Shown piece by piece: positions 1 through 12,114 of a stretch of 64,000 bases of DNA. The DNA lies in contig BROG01000263.1 in NCBI GenBank assembly GCA_030159075.1, positions 306,501-370,500 of the forward strand. Direction: 5' to 3'. A program made the translations under genes and the position numbers. Under the pieces are notes generated by a model. The model did no database searches. It worked only from the letters and a program-made list of their open reading frames with translations, and had not been told where the DNA came from. The stretch is from Atrina japonica (lineage: Eukaryota; Mollusca; Bivalvia; Pterioida; Pinnidae). Positions within the stretch are counted from its first letter, which is position 1. Every line of letters starts with the position of its first letter.

Positions 1-741
1 GCATTCCCTAATTTGTGTACAATTGGAACGTACTTTCCCCTCCCGTTCCATGATTATAAATTCTGGTCAGAGTTAAGAAAATTCAATTGAGTAAATATGT
101 TAGTTTTGTTATGCAGATGGAAGCTTTTATATTCAAAATACATTACTTTATCAATTAAAACATAAAGGCGCTAACGGTATCGATATTTGTATTTCAAGGA
201 CAGGTAACTCATGTATCCGTATTGGATTTGTTATTATAAGTGAATTATCCCCCTTTTCACACTTTTACCTGGTGCCTTTGTAGTTGTGTGTTTACTTTGG
301 AGCTATCTTTTTTCTTTTGATATTTATTCCATGACCGCCATTGTAACACTTAACAAATCAAGAACCGGACAAGTCCTGGTTACTCTATTACTCAATACTC
401 TATAATTCGGCATTTTTCTATATCGTTACATTTAAAGAAGTTCAAGCAAGTAAGTGCTGTAGTTGCTATCATTCCCATGCATCTTAAATTGTGATTATGT
501 ATTATAACAATGTTTACGTTTTTATTAATTATTTGATGAAGCGCAGTTTTAAGGAAAACCAAAGAATCACCTCAGTATCCCAAACAATAAACACTAGCCT
601 TTTCATTCGAGTTTGCCAAGTAAACACCTAGAGACCAACAGATAAAACTATGCCTATACACTGGATATACATATTATTAGCATAGAATGAACTATAAGGC
701 TGGCGTGTTCTTCTTCTTAGACCATTGCTTAGTTCTCATGA
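1..741. other. Anonymous AT-rich DNA
   Basis: No long open frame, no recognisable protein fragment and no tandem structure is visible here. It ends at the tail of a minus-strand SINE. Confidence 0.5.
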
Positions 742-1005
742 TTCCTTGGTTGCTTGGTTGTATTGTTGTGTGATGTTCCAATGACATATGGAGATGTAAC
801 CAATGCCGGTGAAGGTACTTACAGCCATTGAGCAGTGAAGATTCTTTAACGTGCCGGCACCCACTGTGAGTCGGGGCTTCGGTTTTATCTGTCTCATCCG
901 AAAGACAGAAATCCGACCTGCCGTCTGCTGGACTCGAACCAACGACCTTACGATCAGGTGGTTATCATAATGAGTCTGGTAATCACATCTGCACAGTTTC
1001 AGACC
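742..1005 (-). mobile_element. tRNA-derived SINE, old copy
   Basis: Read on the minus strand, the copy has a tRNA-like head with a B box (GGTTCGAGTCC near 935-945). The body of the family follows (CGGATGAGACAG-like segment, CGGCACGTTAAAGAATC, CAATGGC, CATTGG), and it ends in a CAACAA-rich tail near 745-765. Its head is clearly more divergent than the copies at 2917 and 17438, and no target-site duplication is obvious. A 121-codon open frame crosses it, but that frame is a by-product of the SINE body. The family assignment (tRNA-derived, possibly the Meta/RUDI-type SINEs known from bivalves) is inference. Confidence 0.75.
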
Positions 1006-1399
1006 TATATGTAACACGTCAATCAAATGATACATTGGCATTGGCCTAATGAGAATAGTATAAACTATAAGTATACTTTCGATCGCAGATCTTGGTCGCA
1101 ATTCCTCGGATGCTTTAATATGTAAAGTTTTGGGAACTTGGAAATGTCAAAATCTGAAAACGATTTTGGATATTATATATTTTTATTTAATATTTTAGGT
1201 TTTTGGGTAATCGATCTTACCACTATATTGCTACAAGTTATTTCCCCTTTATTTCAACAGAAATGAAATCATCTTTGCTATCATATTTCTTATGTTATTT
1301 AGTCGTATTTTTTCTAGTTTATATATTGAATTATTATACTTTGTAGTGCGATAACACATTGCTATCTATCATCCCTTGTCTGTGTCTATCTGGTATCTA

Positions 1400-1692
<293 letters not shown>

Positions 1693-2029
1693 TAACGTTA
1701 GCGTTATTCAGTGTGTAACAAGACATTTATGTATATATTTATTATTTATCATATATTCTATATATCTTTGACAATAATTATTTTAATGTGTACACATTTT
1801 GTTTAAGTGTAGGTAAAGATTAAACGTCATCTTTTGGCGCGGAATGTTACATGTTGTAACCGAAATATCTTTAACGTTTGTCATAGCTGATAGTCCCAAA
1901 AGTCACTCTGTGATAGATAACGAGATAGAAAGAGTTCTGTTCAATTAAACAATGATGCCACTGTCATATCTTATGTTTTATCGGCGTGTTATGCCATGTT
2001 CAACATTTTTACAGCCATATATTGGTTAC
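1693..2029. other. Anonymous intergenic DNA
   Basis: Nothing coding or repetitive is recognised here. Confidence 0.4.
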
Positions 2030-2213
2030 TGAGCTTCAAACTGGGGCGAAGAAAACTTGGTTACAATGCATTCGGGAAGAGACCACTGGCCCTCTGCAAA
2101 TAAGCCAGGAAACTTTCTAACAATAACAGAAATTCAAATTGGGCTCGATCCTGCGCTGATAAGCTGTGAAAAATTTCATGGTTTAAAACTCAATGTTCTA
2201 ATAATTCAGCAAG
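2030..2213 (-). mobile_element. SINE-like repeat, second tRNA-headed family
   Basis: The segment shares an ordered set of blocks with 8450-8622, 24455-24642 and 55228-55320: GGTTACAATGCA, GGGAAGAGACCACTGG, CAAATAAGCC-GGAAAC, then ATTTCATGGTTTAAAACTC and ATGTTCTAA. Read on the minus strand the right end resembles a tRNA with an extra arm: a GTTAGAACAT-like D/anticodon part and a degraded B box near 2140-2155 (GGATCGAGCCC). I infer a tRNA-derived SINE. It could instead be the end of a longer element. Confidence 0.55.
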
Positions 2214-2904
2214 TAATTCATCCATTTGGACTTAAAACGCAGATGCGAGTCATTGCCTCAGTGTATGAACTGATCATGTGCAAAACAGGTTCAGCATTCT
2301 AAACATTAGGGGATATAGAGACAAATACAGTTAATGAACGGATATCACAACTTAAATGTGTAAAATGGACTGCACAAGAGCCGTAATCTACATTTGTTGA
2401 AGTTTAGTACCGTCAATTTCCACTTTTGCCCACTTTTATTATTATGATCTAAAATAAAAAAAAATCTCTTGTAACATCACCAACAATTTTGTCGTTAAGG
2501 GTTGGGTAAAAGATACATGCATAAATGAATCCCTTTATTTTCAAAGTTTCTTGCAATAGTAATAATCTGTAGACTTTAGATTCAAAATTATCCCTTAACT
2601 TCCTAATGGTGGTTAATTAAATTGAATTTATTGAGAAAAATTGTATCCGCTCGGTATATAACACTGACGCACTTGTAAAATCCATCATATATTGTTCATC
2701 TCAATATACATGTTTCAACACTAAGAACAATCGCAAACGGGATGTTATCAGGAAGGAGTCGGCATTCCCTGTTAGCATACCACATATGTTGCACCTTTCG
2801 AGTTCGATTAAAAGGTCAAGCCCGTTGTAAAAGTCATCAGTTAGATTTAGAGCTGATTGGCGAACGGGAGTCATTGTAAATGGTCGTGCTCCAGAGTACT
2901 CTTT
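2214..2904. other. Anonymous intergenic DNA
   Basis: No recognisable coding relic is present. A polyA-like run sits at 2454-2464. Confidence 0.4.
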
Positions 2905-2916
2905 AACATTCTTGGG
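2905..2916. repeat. Target-site duplication, left copy
   Basis: AACATTCTTGGG is repeated exactly at 3202-3213 and brackets the SINE at 2917-3201. Confidence 0.9.
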
Positions 2917-3201
2917 GAGCCGGCCTGGCTCAGTCGGTAGCGCGCTCGACTCTGGATCGTGAGGTCGTGAGTTCGAGTCCCGCTGCCGACAGGTTGGTTT
3001 CCTGTCTTTCGGATGAGACAGTAAAAACTGGAGGTACCGTGTCACAGTAAGTGTCGGCACGTTAAAGAACCCTCACTGCTCAATGGCCGTAAGTGCCGAG
3101 CATAGGCCAAATTTTGAAGCCCTTCACCGGCATTTGGTGACGTCTCCATATAAGTGAAATATTCTTGAGTGGGACGTTAAACAACAATAAACAAACAAAC
3201 A
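2917..3201 (+). mobile_element. tRNA-derived SINE, full length with 12-bp TSD
   Basis: The head reads as a tRNA: the A-box region TGGCTCAGTCGGTAGCGC, the anticodon-arm region around 2945-2965, and the B box GAGTTCGAGTCCC at 2969-2981. The conserved body (CGGATGAGACAG, GTGTCGGCACGTTAAAGAA, CATTTGGTGACGTCTC) and a 3' tail GGGACGTTAAACAACAATAA followed by CAAA repeats come next. The element is bracketed by the identical 12-mer AACATTCTTGGG, the mark of LINE-mobilised integration. It lacks its own enzyme. The closest copy here is 17438-17724. The antisense 119-codon frame is not a gene. Confidence 0.93.
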
Positions 3202-3213
3202 AACATTCTTGGG
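3202..3213. repeat. Target-site duplication, right copy
   Basis: This is an exact copy of 2905-2916. Confidence 0.9.
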
Positions 3214-4525
3214 AGAGGGTTCATATTGTTTAACAAGATACTCGTGTTGACCACAAAACTTCTTTAGCGAGTTAGATAACGTACAGACAGTCCAGGATAT
3301 ATAAGTGTGATAATTATGGCATCTAACTAAAAAAGACTATAATGTACATGCATGGACAAATTAAGTAACTCATCAACCCCCTAAAGCACATTTGGACCTA
3401 TCCATTTTAAAGAATGGTTACGTCAACTATCAGAATTCAGGGTTGTATAATGAAGAAGAATAATTTTTATAATAATTATACATGCAATATAAACTTCATC
3501 ACACCTGAATTATGACATTAGACCATACTTTTCATTGATCTCTTCTAAATGTGGCCACAAGCGTCGACAAGTTAACAAAGGTAATAATACGCACAATCAG
3601 AATACACAGAAGGCTTGTACACACTGCGTTCATTTGATAATTAAAGGCAGTTGAGTGTACACGTATCTTAAATATGTTGGACAGTAATTTAGATAATACA
3701 AATCAATATGTAACACAAAGAAGATGAAGGCTTGTATATTTAAGTTAAATGGACGAGATGAGATAAAAACCTCTTATATACGTCGGTTGCCGTGAGCGGC
3801 ATTGAAACAAATTGTAACAGAAAGATACTGATAACCCCATGAAGCAAAGTAATAGAACTAATGATGATCTTCCATTTAATCAAACACGAATCACAAATGG
3901 AAACAACAATTCGAATATATTTAATGGCTCAAGCATTAGAGTGAGTCGCATTAATAATGACCTGGAATCTTTCAGATTGTATTTAATCACAACATTTCAC
4001 ACAGAATCCACATATTGTCTATTGTATCAGTAATTCCGTTGGTTGTTTTTCCTAGGCTGTTGAATAAATTATGCTTCGAGACAGATAAATAAATAATGTG
4101 TAGAGAGATAAAAGTAACATCAACATGCCATGCATTGCTGGTATATAATGGTGAAATGGTTGGTTCCCACAATTCCTGAGAGAAAGTGCTTATGTGACAA
4201 GAATTAAAATTATGACATGCATGGGTGATAAGTAGTGGTCAAATAAAAAGCTCTCAATTTCTTGAGAGCAATGCTTATGTTATGAGTTTTAGAAATATGC
4301 ATACCAGAAGGAAAATACACTGTGTAATACCTGTAGTGATACTTGATGCCTAACATGTTTGGATGCTTTATATTTTGCTGGTGAACTATGTTATTAGGGT
4401 AGGGTTGTCTATGTTATTGGCGTAGGGGTGTTTATGTCGATCCGAATTAAACAATACGAAAAGGCTTGATTTGCTATAGTTTGGCTGACAATTTAAATAC
4501 ATGGCTATTAGTTTTACTCTGCAAA

Positions 4526-4527
<2 letters not shown>
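3214..4527. other. Anonymous intergenic DNA
   Basis: There is no recognised gene. Two short frames (3839-4033 + and 3987-4172 -) are low-complexity AT-rich frames without family resemblance. Confidence 0.4.

Positions 4528-4606
<79 letters not shown>
4528..4606. repeat. (TA)n microsatellite
   Basis: About 79 bp of uninterrupted TA directly abuts the 5' end of the PLE tail that follows. Confidence 0.97.
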
Positions 4607-4607
<1 letters not shown>

Positions 4608-4609
<2 letters not shown>

Positions 4610-4900
4610 TCTTGTTTGCGACTACTCTGTTTCACTAAGTGAAATGTTGAGTTGCCTTTTCGTTGGCGGTTGTTGAGACGTCTGTACCAATTGTGACGAG
4701 GATACACTCCTCACGTGTTTCAATGGACTTGACTGTGGACTCACGGCGGGTGTGACCGGTCGACAGGGGATGCTTACTCCTCCATGGCACCTGATCCCAC
4801 CTCTTGGTTTCCAGAGGTCCGTGTTTGTCCATTTTTACCGGATTTGTATCTATGTCCTGGACATCCTATTGATTTATACTTTGGTATCTGAGATTTTTAT
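4608..4900 (+). mobile_element. PLE 3' tail, 5'-truncated copy
   Basis: The copy aligns by eye with 28305-28565, the 3' end of the PLE at 26290. It starts inside the last codons of the element's ORF (GACTACTCTGTTTCACTAA) and runs through GTTGAGACGTCTGTACCAA and CACTCCTCACGTG. It continues through GGTCGACAGGGGATGC, TTACTCCTCCATGGCACC, the hairpin at 4800-4817, and the terminal TTTGGTATCTGAGAT. This is the best-preserved free tail in the window. The 5' truncation fits interrupted target-primed reverse transcription. The same tail occurs at least ten more times here. Confidence 0.85.
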
Positions 4901-5364
4901 ATATATGATCTGTGACGATTGTTCATCCATATCACATTTATGATACGTGTTGTGAACAAATTCATTTGAAACAGCATTTTTATATGACTGAGAATGAACG
5001 TTTATATTCTGCTTACTTTCGAGATGACCTAACTGTTCCAACTAGGTCAAATACTTGCGCAGAAATAAGTGCATACAACATATTGTAAATTTTGCTTATG
5101 TTTAATGCATGCATTTAGCGAACGTTATGAATTTAGCAAATTTTCCAACTCGAATACAAAAAAAAATCAAAATGATCTACACAAGCTGTATTGTGCCCAA
5201 TGAAATTCAAGTGACGTTAGAGAGACAAAGTGACGTAGTGAATAATAGTAGTTCTGTTTGCCGCACGTTATCCAATCATATAACCGCTAGACTTTATTAT
5301 ACGTGTTGAAATAAACTGTATATAATATGTTATGGAGAAGAATAAAGCACAGGTTATATGATTA
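4901..5364. other. Anonymous intergenic DNA
   Basis: Nothing is recognised here. The 66-codon frame at 5109-5309 has no recognised motif. Confidence 0.4.
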
Positions 5365-5407
<43 letters not shown>

Positions 5408-5463
5408 AATCTGTCTGTCTGTCCATCTGTATGTATGTCTGTCCGTCTATCTATCTATCTACT
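5365..5463. repeat. (CTAT)n / (CTGT)n microsatellite
   Basis: Pure CTAT repeats are followed by CTGT and ATGT variants and a second CTAT block. Confidence 0.95.
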
Positions 5464-7016
5464 AATCTATTTTAAATTCAGCTAATGGATAGAAACTTAC
5501 GTCTTGAGCATTATAACTCTAGCATTAGAAAAGTACGTCTTGAACATTATAACTTTAGCATTATGCTTATAATATTTCTTTCTGACAAACGTTTTCTTAT
5601 GTTTAATATTAAACCCTACAAAACGATCTGGAAATGCGGTGCTTTGTAGGAATATTCCACTCGGCGGCAGACTGCTGCTTAACTGACACATGTATTACGT
5701 CACCACAATGGTTTCATTTGCAGATTGGTCCCAAGCCTTAATTATGCTACTTTCCACATTTATGCCACAATATATTCGTTAGGCCTATCAATTAATCCTA
5801 CAATACAACGTAATCGTAGTTCTTAACGGCGTTTTCGAAAATAGTCGTAAATATCGCTGTTTATGTATTCGTGTGCCACTTTTAGGACTTTTCCTCTTCC
5901 CGTTGTGTGTCGCAGTTTTAGTATACGTAATCTGAAAAAAGTGAAAGATAAATGTATGACGTATTTCAAAATATCTAAGTGATAACAAATCACCATAACA
6001 TAAATAAGTGCGGAAAGTGTCATCGTGACATGAATATGATATATGAATACACAAAAATAGTCCTGCAACATCAAAAGCAACACCAGTGCTGGCGTATTTG
6101 GTAGGATATTTCACGTTTTACTCTAATGTTATGTAAATGATAACGCATCTGATAGTATCTAGTATATCACAATTATCAATCATACAGATACAGCAATGAC
6201 TAAAATCTAGCCAATAGAGAACCACTTCTGCAGCAAGAGTTGACGGTAGCAATTGCCAATTACTGCGCCATTTGACTACTTAGTTGTCTATTCTTTAGCG
6301 TTATTGACACTTGTCAGCGAATTGTAACATTCAGTATATTTACGCATTAAAAAAGTAAATCAGGCGTAATCTGATTTGCTCGTTGACTTCGTCTGTTTGT
6401 CAAAGACTTGGCCATGAAGAAAAAGTACCGGATCAATAAGACTAAAACTAAAACATTTAGCATTCACTGTACTATTTTGTGAGGTAAGTACAAACCAATG
6501 ACGACTTCATAGTCTACTACGTCGGAAGTTAAATAAATTGTTTATAATTAACGCAGTCACCCATAAGGACAAATTTGGACTGGTATAAAGCATTGATTTA
6601 CGGCAAAGTCCATCGTTTTCCATGGATTGACGAGTTGATAGATATCACACAGTAAAAGTACGTGTAGATCCCAGTGGGTACATATAAGAAGTGATCATTA
6701 TCAACTATTTATCTGCTGTGTTTACATTGCTTTGAAGTGATCTAACGATTGGGTTAATCAGATGTTGATTAGAAAATGAATAAACTAATATTGCATTTTA
6801 TTGCGGTGACTTTAATTAGAACATTCCTATCTCTTACCACATTGAATTTTAATCTCATTTCACACTGATTGATATGCATGCATTTGTTTAGTGACATTAA
6901 CTGTTTACCCGCACCTCAAAGATTTTTCAGTTATACGGTAGCTACCAGTTTCCAGTGAATAAATTTGAATTTTGGATATTGTTTTAAGCCACACTCAACA
7001 ATCTTTTTAGATATAT
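5464..7016. other. Anonymous intergenic DNA
   Basis: No coding relic is recognised. Overlapping minus frames at 5788-6114 and 5823-6083 are in two phases with no motif. One local oddity is a ~30-bp direct repeat around 5498 and 5528 (the GTACGTCTTGARCATTATAAC block). Confidence 0.4.
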
Positions 7017-7063
7017 GGTGGGATCAGGTGCATGGAGGAGTGAGCATCCCCTGTTGACCGGTA
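7017..7063 (-). mobile_element. PLE tail fragment
   Basis: Only the core GGTGGGATCAGGTGC and GGAGTGAGCATCCCCTG plus a degraded ACCGGT are left. Confidence 0.6.
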
Positions 7064-7721
7064 ATACATTATTGATGCACAGACATTGTTATAAAGTTTT
7101 GCACAATAATTGGACGACAGGCTGAAAATAGAGCGATACCTCTCGTTAGTTTGCAGTGAATAGCAAACCTCGGACAGCGTTAGAATTACATAAAACTAAT
7201 CGCAAAATCACAGACTACATAATTCAAAACTTTATATTTCTTCAATCAATTCTGATATTATTCCCGAATCCTATTTGTCCCGTGGTGCATGTTTCTATTT
7301 TAATTTTATCCACAAGATACGCTAACAAAAAGGAAATGTATCACGTTCGTACAAAATAAAATTGATTTAATATTCACAGGAGGCCGCTTTAATGTACGCA
7401 TACATTGGAAATCAGAAAGAAAGATTTGATTCGTGTGGAAGGCATGTAATGTTCCATAGCTAGCGCAGCATGATAAATGATTCAATCTGTGAACCATTCT
7501 CAATGAACCGCAAAATCAATTTCGATAATTGTTCGTAATGAAATATATTTCATCATAGAACAAATTTCATAAATATGGATGTTTAAAACAACATCACATC
7601 AATGTTGTAGCTAACAATTTACAAATATATAAATACATGAATCCTTGAAAGGGAAATATTACCGATAATAAATAAGTCATCAATGATGCTAACTTCAGAA
7701 CAATGAGCAATGTAGATAAAT
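7064..7721. other. Anonymous intergenic DNA
   Basis: Nothing is recognised. Short frames at 7156-7359 and 7306-7503 have no motifs. Confidence 0.4.
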
Positions 7722-7872
7722 AGATACCAAAGCAGGATGTCCAGGATAAAATATACAAATCTGGTGAACACTGGACAGACACGGACCTCTAGAAATCTAG
7801 AGGTGAGATCAGGTGCTATGGATGAGTAAGCACCCCCTTTTGACCGTTTACACCCGTTGTGAGCCCAAAGTC
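7722..7872 (-). mobile_element. PLE 3' tail, degraded copy
   Basis: Minus-strand copy: GATACCAAAG (terminal end), GGATGTCCAGGA, ACACGGACCTCTAGAAATC, GATCAGGTGC, GAGTAAGCA, GACCG, ACACCCGTTGTGAG. The hairpin at 7786-7803 is a perfect 8-bp stem whose sixth pair is A-T, where the copies at 14870 and 42047 have T-A. Confidence 0.75.
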
Positions 7873-7956
7873 ACATACTCATTCCTAAACAATCGAATGA
7901 GTTCCACGTCGACATTGAGGGTAATTAATCTAAAATTAGTTTTGGTACTGATGTGA

Positions 7957-8220
7957 GAGCCGGTCTGACTCAGTCGGTATCGCGCTCGACTATTGATAAT
8001 GAGGTCGAGTCCAGGTTGGTTTCCTGCTCTTCGGTTTTGACAGTAAACACCGAATTCCCGTGTCACAGTAGGTACGTAAAATGAACCTCATTGCTCAATG
8101 GCCGCAAGTGCCTAACATAGGCCATATTTGGAAGCCCCTCACGGGTATTTGGTGACGTCTCCATCTAAGTGAAAGATTCTTGAGTAGGACGTTAATCAAC
8201 AACAAACAAGCCAAACAAAC
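7957..8220 (+). mobile_element. tRNA-derived SINE, damaged
   Basis: Same family as 2917. The head is GAGCCGGTCTGACTCAGTCG, then the anticodon-arm region. The B-box half is shortened (GAGGTCGAGTCCAGG) because about 20 bp are missing before the CGGTTTTGACAG block. The body and the AACAAACAAGCC tail remain. No clear target-site duplication is visible, so this is an old copy. Confidence 0.85.
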
Positions 8221-8449
8221 TAATGTTAGATACTACAAAATAAGATATAAACTAGTATCACTAAGCCCTCGAAATATAAGTCATTGATAAGGAAATGAAG
8301 ATCTAATAACGCTAGGAAATATTGCAATGCGTTGAGGTCATACTATATTTCATAAGTTTGTAGCATCATAACAAATGCGATCAAAATCTAATGAATGAAA
8401 CCCCAGTTGAATTTGAATGGTGTTTACTTCACAATTAACAATGTAATCA
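8221..8449. other. Anonymous intergenic DNA
   Basis: Nothing is recognised here. Confidence 0.4.
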
Positions 8450-8622
8450 GCCGTATGATGGCGGTCAGGATTTAGTTGTGGAGGTGGGAACTCGGCTACA
8501 ATGTACCCGGGAAAATACCACTGGGGGAACTGGCAGAATGTCTCACAAAAATCACATTAGCTTCCCACGGGGCCGCCGCTGACTAGAAATGAGGAAATTC
8601 ATGGTTAAACCCTTTCAACACT
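8450..8622 (-). mobile_element. SINE-like repeat, second family
   Basis: Blocks: CGTATGATGGCGGTCAGGAT, GGCTACAATGTACCCGGGAA, ACCACTGGG, CGCTGACTAG, ATTCATGGTTAAACC. It resembles 2030-2213 and 24455-24642 in the same order. The right end runs into a small inverted-repeat element. Confidence 0.55.
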
Positions 8623-8697
8623 AAGTATCTAGAGGGTACAATTTTGTTATTGATCGCACGAGTCTATTTTGACCTGTAGGGTTTTGAAGGGTTAAAG
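8604..8697. mobile_element. Small inverted-repeat element (CCCTTTCAAC family)
   Basis: The ends are GGTTAAACCCTTTCAACAC and GGGTTTTGAAGGGTTAAA, imperfect inverted repeats around a ~60-bp core. 58035-58125 has the same ends and a related core (GTTTGTAGGGTTGAAAAGG). Two copies of the same length with inverted ends fit a MITE, but no transposase is present. Confidence 0.5.
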
Positions 8698-9978
8698 TTC
8701 TATGTTCAAACCACTGAACTTCTTATATTTATTTAATTTAATCTTGCAGAAAATAACGACAGCCAAAATAATATGCTATTAGATCCCTGATGTATACACA
8801 TGGCGAATATATACTCGAAACATTTAAAAAAAAGTGGATACAATTTTTATACCGGTTACTTGTTTCTAGGATCAAACTACAAAATTTCAAGAACATTTTG
8901 TTAAATAAGTTCTCATATTATTACCATCATTCTACGTTTGCTACATATCAAACTTGAATTGAAATGAACCGGGTTTGGATACGGCGGATTTCACGAGTGC
9001 TAGTGGTACATTGACGAAACATGTCCCACTGAAATAATTTCGTACATTTGTATATTACACAAACGTTATTTGACAGTTTAACTGGTGTTGGACGGAAACT
9101 TTCAATACTTATTTTCAATATCAATGTTTGCGATCAATGTTTCTTCAGCCATGCAATTTGCGCAGATATAGTGTTATTAAAGTTCAGATTTAAAAGGTAG
9201 CAAATGACAATAGTAAAAACACAGTAAATCAGGTAAGTGAAGACTGGAAAAAATATGTTACATCATCAAAGATATAAAACTGTTTCATAATTGCTAACTC
9301 ATACTTCTTACGTCACAAATATATCTCAAAGCCCCTATACAAGAGGAATTAAAGGACATGCATGCTGCTAATGTTATGCTGGACGGCCTCAATTGTTACA
9401 TAAACAGTAAACCACAGTGAGATACCATAGATCATTTTATATGAATAAGTATCACTTAAACGTAATATTAAAAAAAATACATTCATTCATAAAAAATGAA
9501 TAATTAATATTATTAGTTATTGGTCTTCTTGATTAAATTAATTTTAGTATATCTGTCCATGTAACACTAGCACTCGTGAAATCTGCTTTACACATTGTCT
9601 GAATGACAGGAATAAATGGATCGCAATAGGCCACATGGTGGACACAATCGATTTCAAATCGGTGATTATTGCTCAATACTGGTTAGAGGAAAAGTTGAAT
9701 CTGCTTACCGAATTACATGTATTGCGGTGTACAGCTATCTTGTTACTTTAATATAAATGTCTAGAAGAAACGTATTACATTGTAAACTTGCTTGTGTTGA
9801 AACATACATTCAATCAAATAAGAGAGAATCAGTATCAAGCCATCAATCATCGGAACACGAGAGGAAAACCAATGTAAGGAATCGGGAAAGAGAAATAATC
9901 AATTTGACAGTACAGTAAAACGAAAATGCTAATTGCTAAAGTCATGATACTATTTCATCAATACATATGTAAGCAAAC
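8698..9978. other. Anonymous intergenic DNA
   Basis: No gene or dispersed repeat is recognised. Confidence 0.4.
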
Positions 9979-10052
9979 GTACACACACACACACACATAA
10001 ACACACACATACACATATATACACATACATACATACATATATATATATATAT
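9979..10052. repeat. (CA)n/(TACA)n/(TA)n microsatellite
   Basis: CA repeats grade into ACAT and then TA. Confidence 0.9.
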
Positions 10053-10285
10053 CACTAAATTGAATAACGACACACAGTTTGTCAGATTGACTTTCGTGTT
10101 TTGACTTTGTAGATCAAATTCATTTAGTAATTTTGCAGTTTCTTGTTATTTTCACTTAGATGTAGTTCGATTCACATTTCGTTGGAAGTTTGCGCTTAGT
10201 TTTTTAGTTATCCTTTTGTCTTATTGCCATTTTCATTTATTTATTGCATTATCACGCTGTACTTGTATAGCATTTCTTTGAATGG

Positions 10286-10345
10286 CTGTGTGTGTGTGTG
10301 TGTGTATGTGTGTGTGTGAGAGTGGGTGTTTGCGTAAGAATGTGT
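10286..10345. repeat. (GT)n microsatellite
   Basis: GT repeats run with a few A interruptions, flanked by anonymous DNA on both sides (10053-10285 and 10346-11451), where nothing is recognised. Confidence 0.9.
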
Positions 10346-11451
10346 ATGTGTATGATTTACATATATATTGGTTTCAACCGGCATACTTAACACCCATGCA
10401 AGATCTATATTATAGCAAATACATGGATACGTTTTATCCTATTATTGTTATATTCTAATTAGAAGAAAAATTCTTTAATGTGTAATATCGTTTTATAGTA
10501 GAAAGGGAAATTGATTAACCAGGATGATTGCAGCTTAAATAATAAATGTCCTTATCAGTCAAAACTATAGATAAGCGTCTTTAATCCGTACTGACGTCGT
10601 AGTTTAACGTGCGGTGTCATGGAGACAATTACATAAAGCCAATTATATATCATGTCCATAAATTGTAATTCATGTTGAATTTAATTGCGGATTTTCGGCG
10701 GCTGTGTTCGTTTGGGATTTTTTGCCCTCCTGACTCCTGACATCTGGGTTTATTTATAGTTCCATGTTGTAAATAACTAGTGTAGTGTCGAGAAAACATA
10801 TTTCAGTCTATATTAATTGCTTTAACGGAACTCCAGGACAAAGGCTGTCCAGGATGAATTGTCTTGCAGGTATTAATTGTAAGCTCCCTAGATATTAATA
10901 AAGTCAGATACCATACTTAAAGGAAAACACAGAGAACTGTTATATCTGCTGAGAGCTATGAAATTGGCTTACTTAAAATGATGTAGATTGTGTGGAACAA
11001 TCACAAATGATCGCAAATATTTGTATGCAAATAGCTTTTACGTGTTTTCGTTCGAATTGAAAGAATTACGGATTGGTGCCAGTTCTAATAACATATTGAT
11101 AGTTTGAGCACGTATCTAAGAATGCAGTGTATTGTTGTACGACATTTAATGTAGAAAACGGGTTTGTGTAATGACTTGTTTGTCTCGTTTTCTGCATTTA
11201 TTTTAGTACAGACGATGTTGTGTTAGGTAAACGTAGACACTACAATCATTGGTCTCTACTACCACATCGTGAAAGGTTTGATTCTATTTTTCTTTTCCGT
11301 CCCTTGAGTTTTTTTTTCTTTTGAAATGGTGACTTCCCAGCTATACAAATACATTTTCGATTTTTGTTTTACTGAAAGCAGTGAGGTATACTTAGAATAT
11401 AACACTTGTGACATGCAACTCGTACGAAACACAAACATTTTAAATAAAATT

Positions 11452-11515
11452 ATGACCGTAACATGGACTCGAACCAGGAAATTATCATGTTAGCGGAGCG
11501 ATCTAACTGACAAGT
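11452..11515 (-). pseudogene. tRNA-Val-like pseudogene or SINE head
   Basis: On the minus strand the order of parts fits a tRNA. A D-arm-like TGTCAGTTAGATCGC comes first, then an anticodon loop CTAACA (AAC, Val) in CGCTCCGCTAACATGAT. Next is the T arm CCTGGTTCGAGTCC with a recognisable B box. The acceptor stem does not close well and the anticodon stem is imperfect. No known SINE body follows. A decayed tRNA or an unfamiliar SINE head are both possible. Confidence 0.5.
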
Positions 11516-12059
11516 TGTGAATTTAAGATAAAAAGGTGGTGCAACAGCGAATTCCACATTTGGAAAAATACAAATATAGATGGTCCCTTGAGTCTGTTTT
11601 GCTCAACCGGAAATTTCAACCAATTAGAATGCTGGTGTTTTGGCTAGGTGACCATATTTAATTTTTGATCGGCCACGAACGAACACTAAATAAACATTTC
11701 TGCTAAATATGTTTCTGATAAGCTAAGTGGTGTGAAAGAATAAGATCAAATGTTAACACTGACGACAACAGCATGATATGATACAATATGACTGGCTAAA
11801 AGAATGAGCTAAATAAGAAGCGGGTACAAAAACTTTTGTTTGCAAAAATATGAGAAACATATTGCTATTCACAACTATCGTAAGGCGGGAAACTGGTGTA
11901 ACGTGTAAAATGGGATTAATGCATGTACCACTTGATAACCGATAACCATAACTAGTATATCCAATGGTGATGAAACGTAATTCTACGTAATCTTCCCACA
12001 GAAATGAGATATTGTCAGCTAGCGTCTTCCATCACTTATAAAGAACAGTCTCACACAAA
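11516..12059. other. Anonymous intergenic DNA
   Basis: Nothing is recognised here. Confidence 0.4.
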
Positions 12060-12114
12060 CGTTATCAGGTATCACTTGATACCGAAGTCCGATCTTTAAA
12101 GACTAATCTTGATA

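Noticed and set aside
2701..3060. 119-codon minus frame, and its near twin at 17291-17581
   Set aside because: Both are antisense readings of the same SINE. The shared peptide comes from the repeat, not from a gene.
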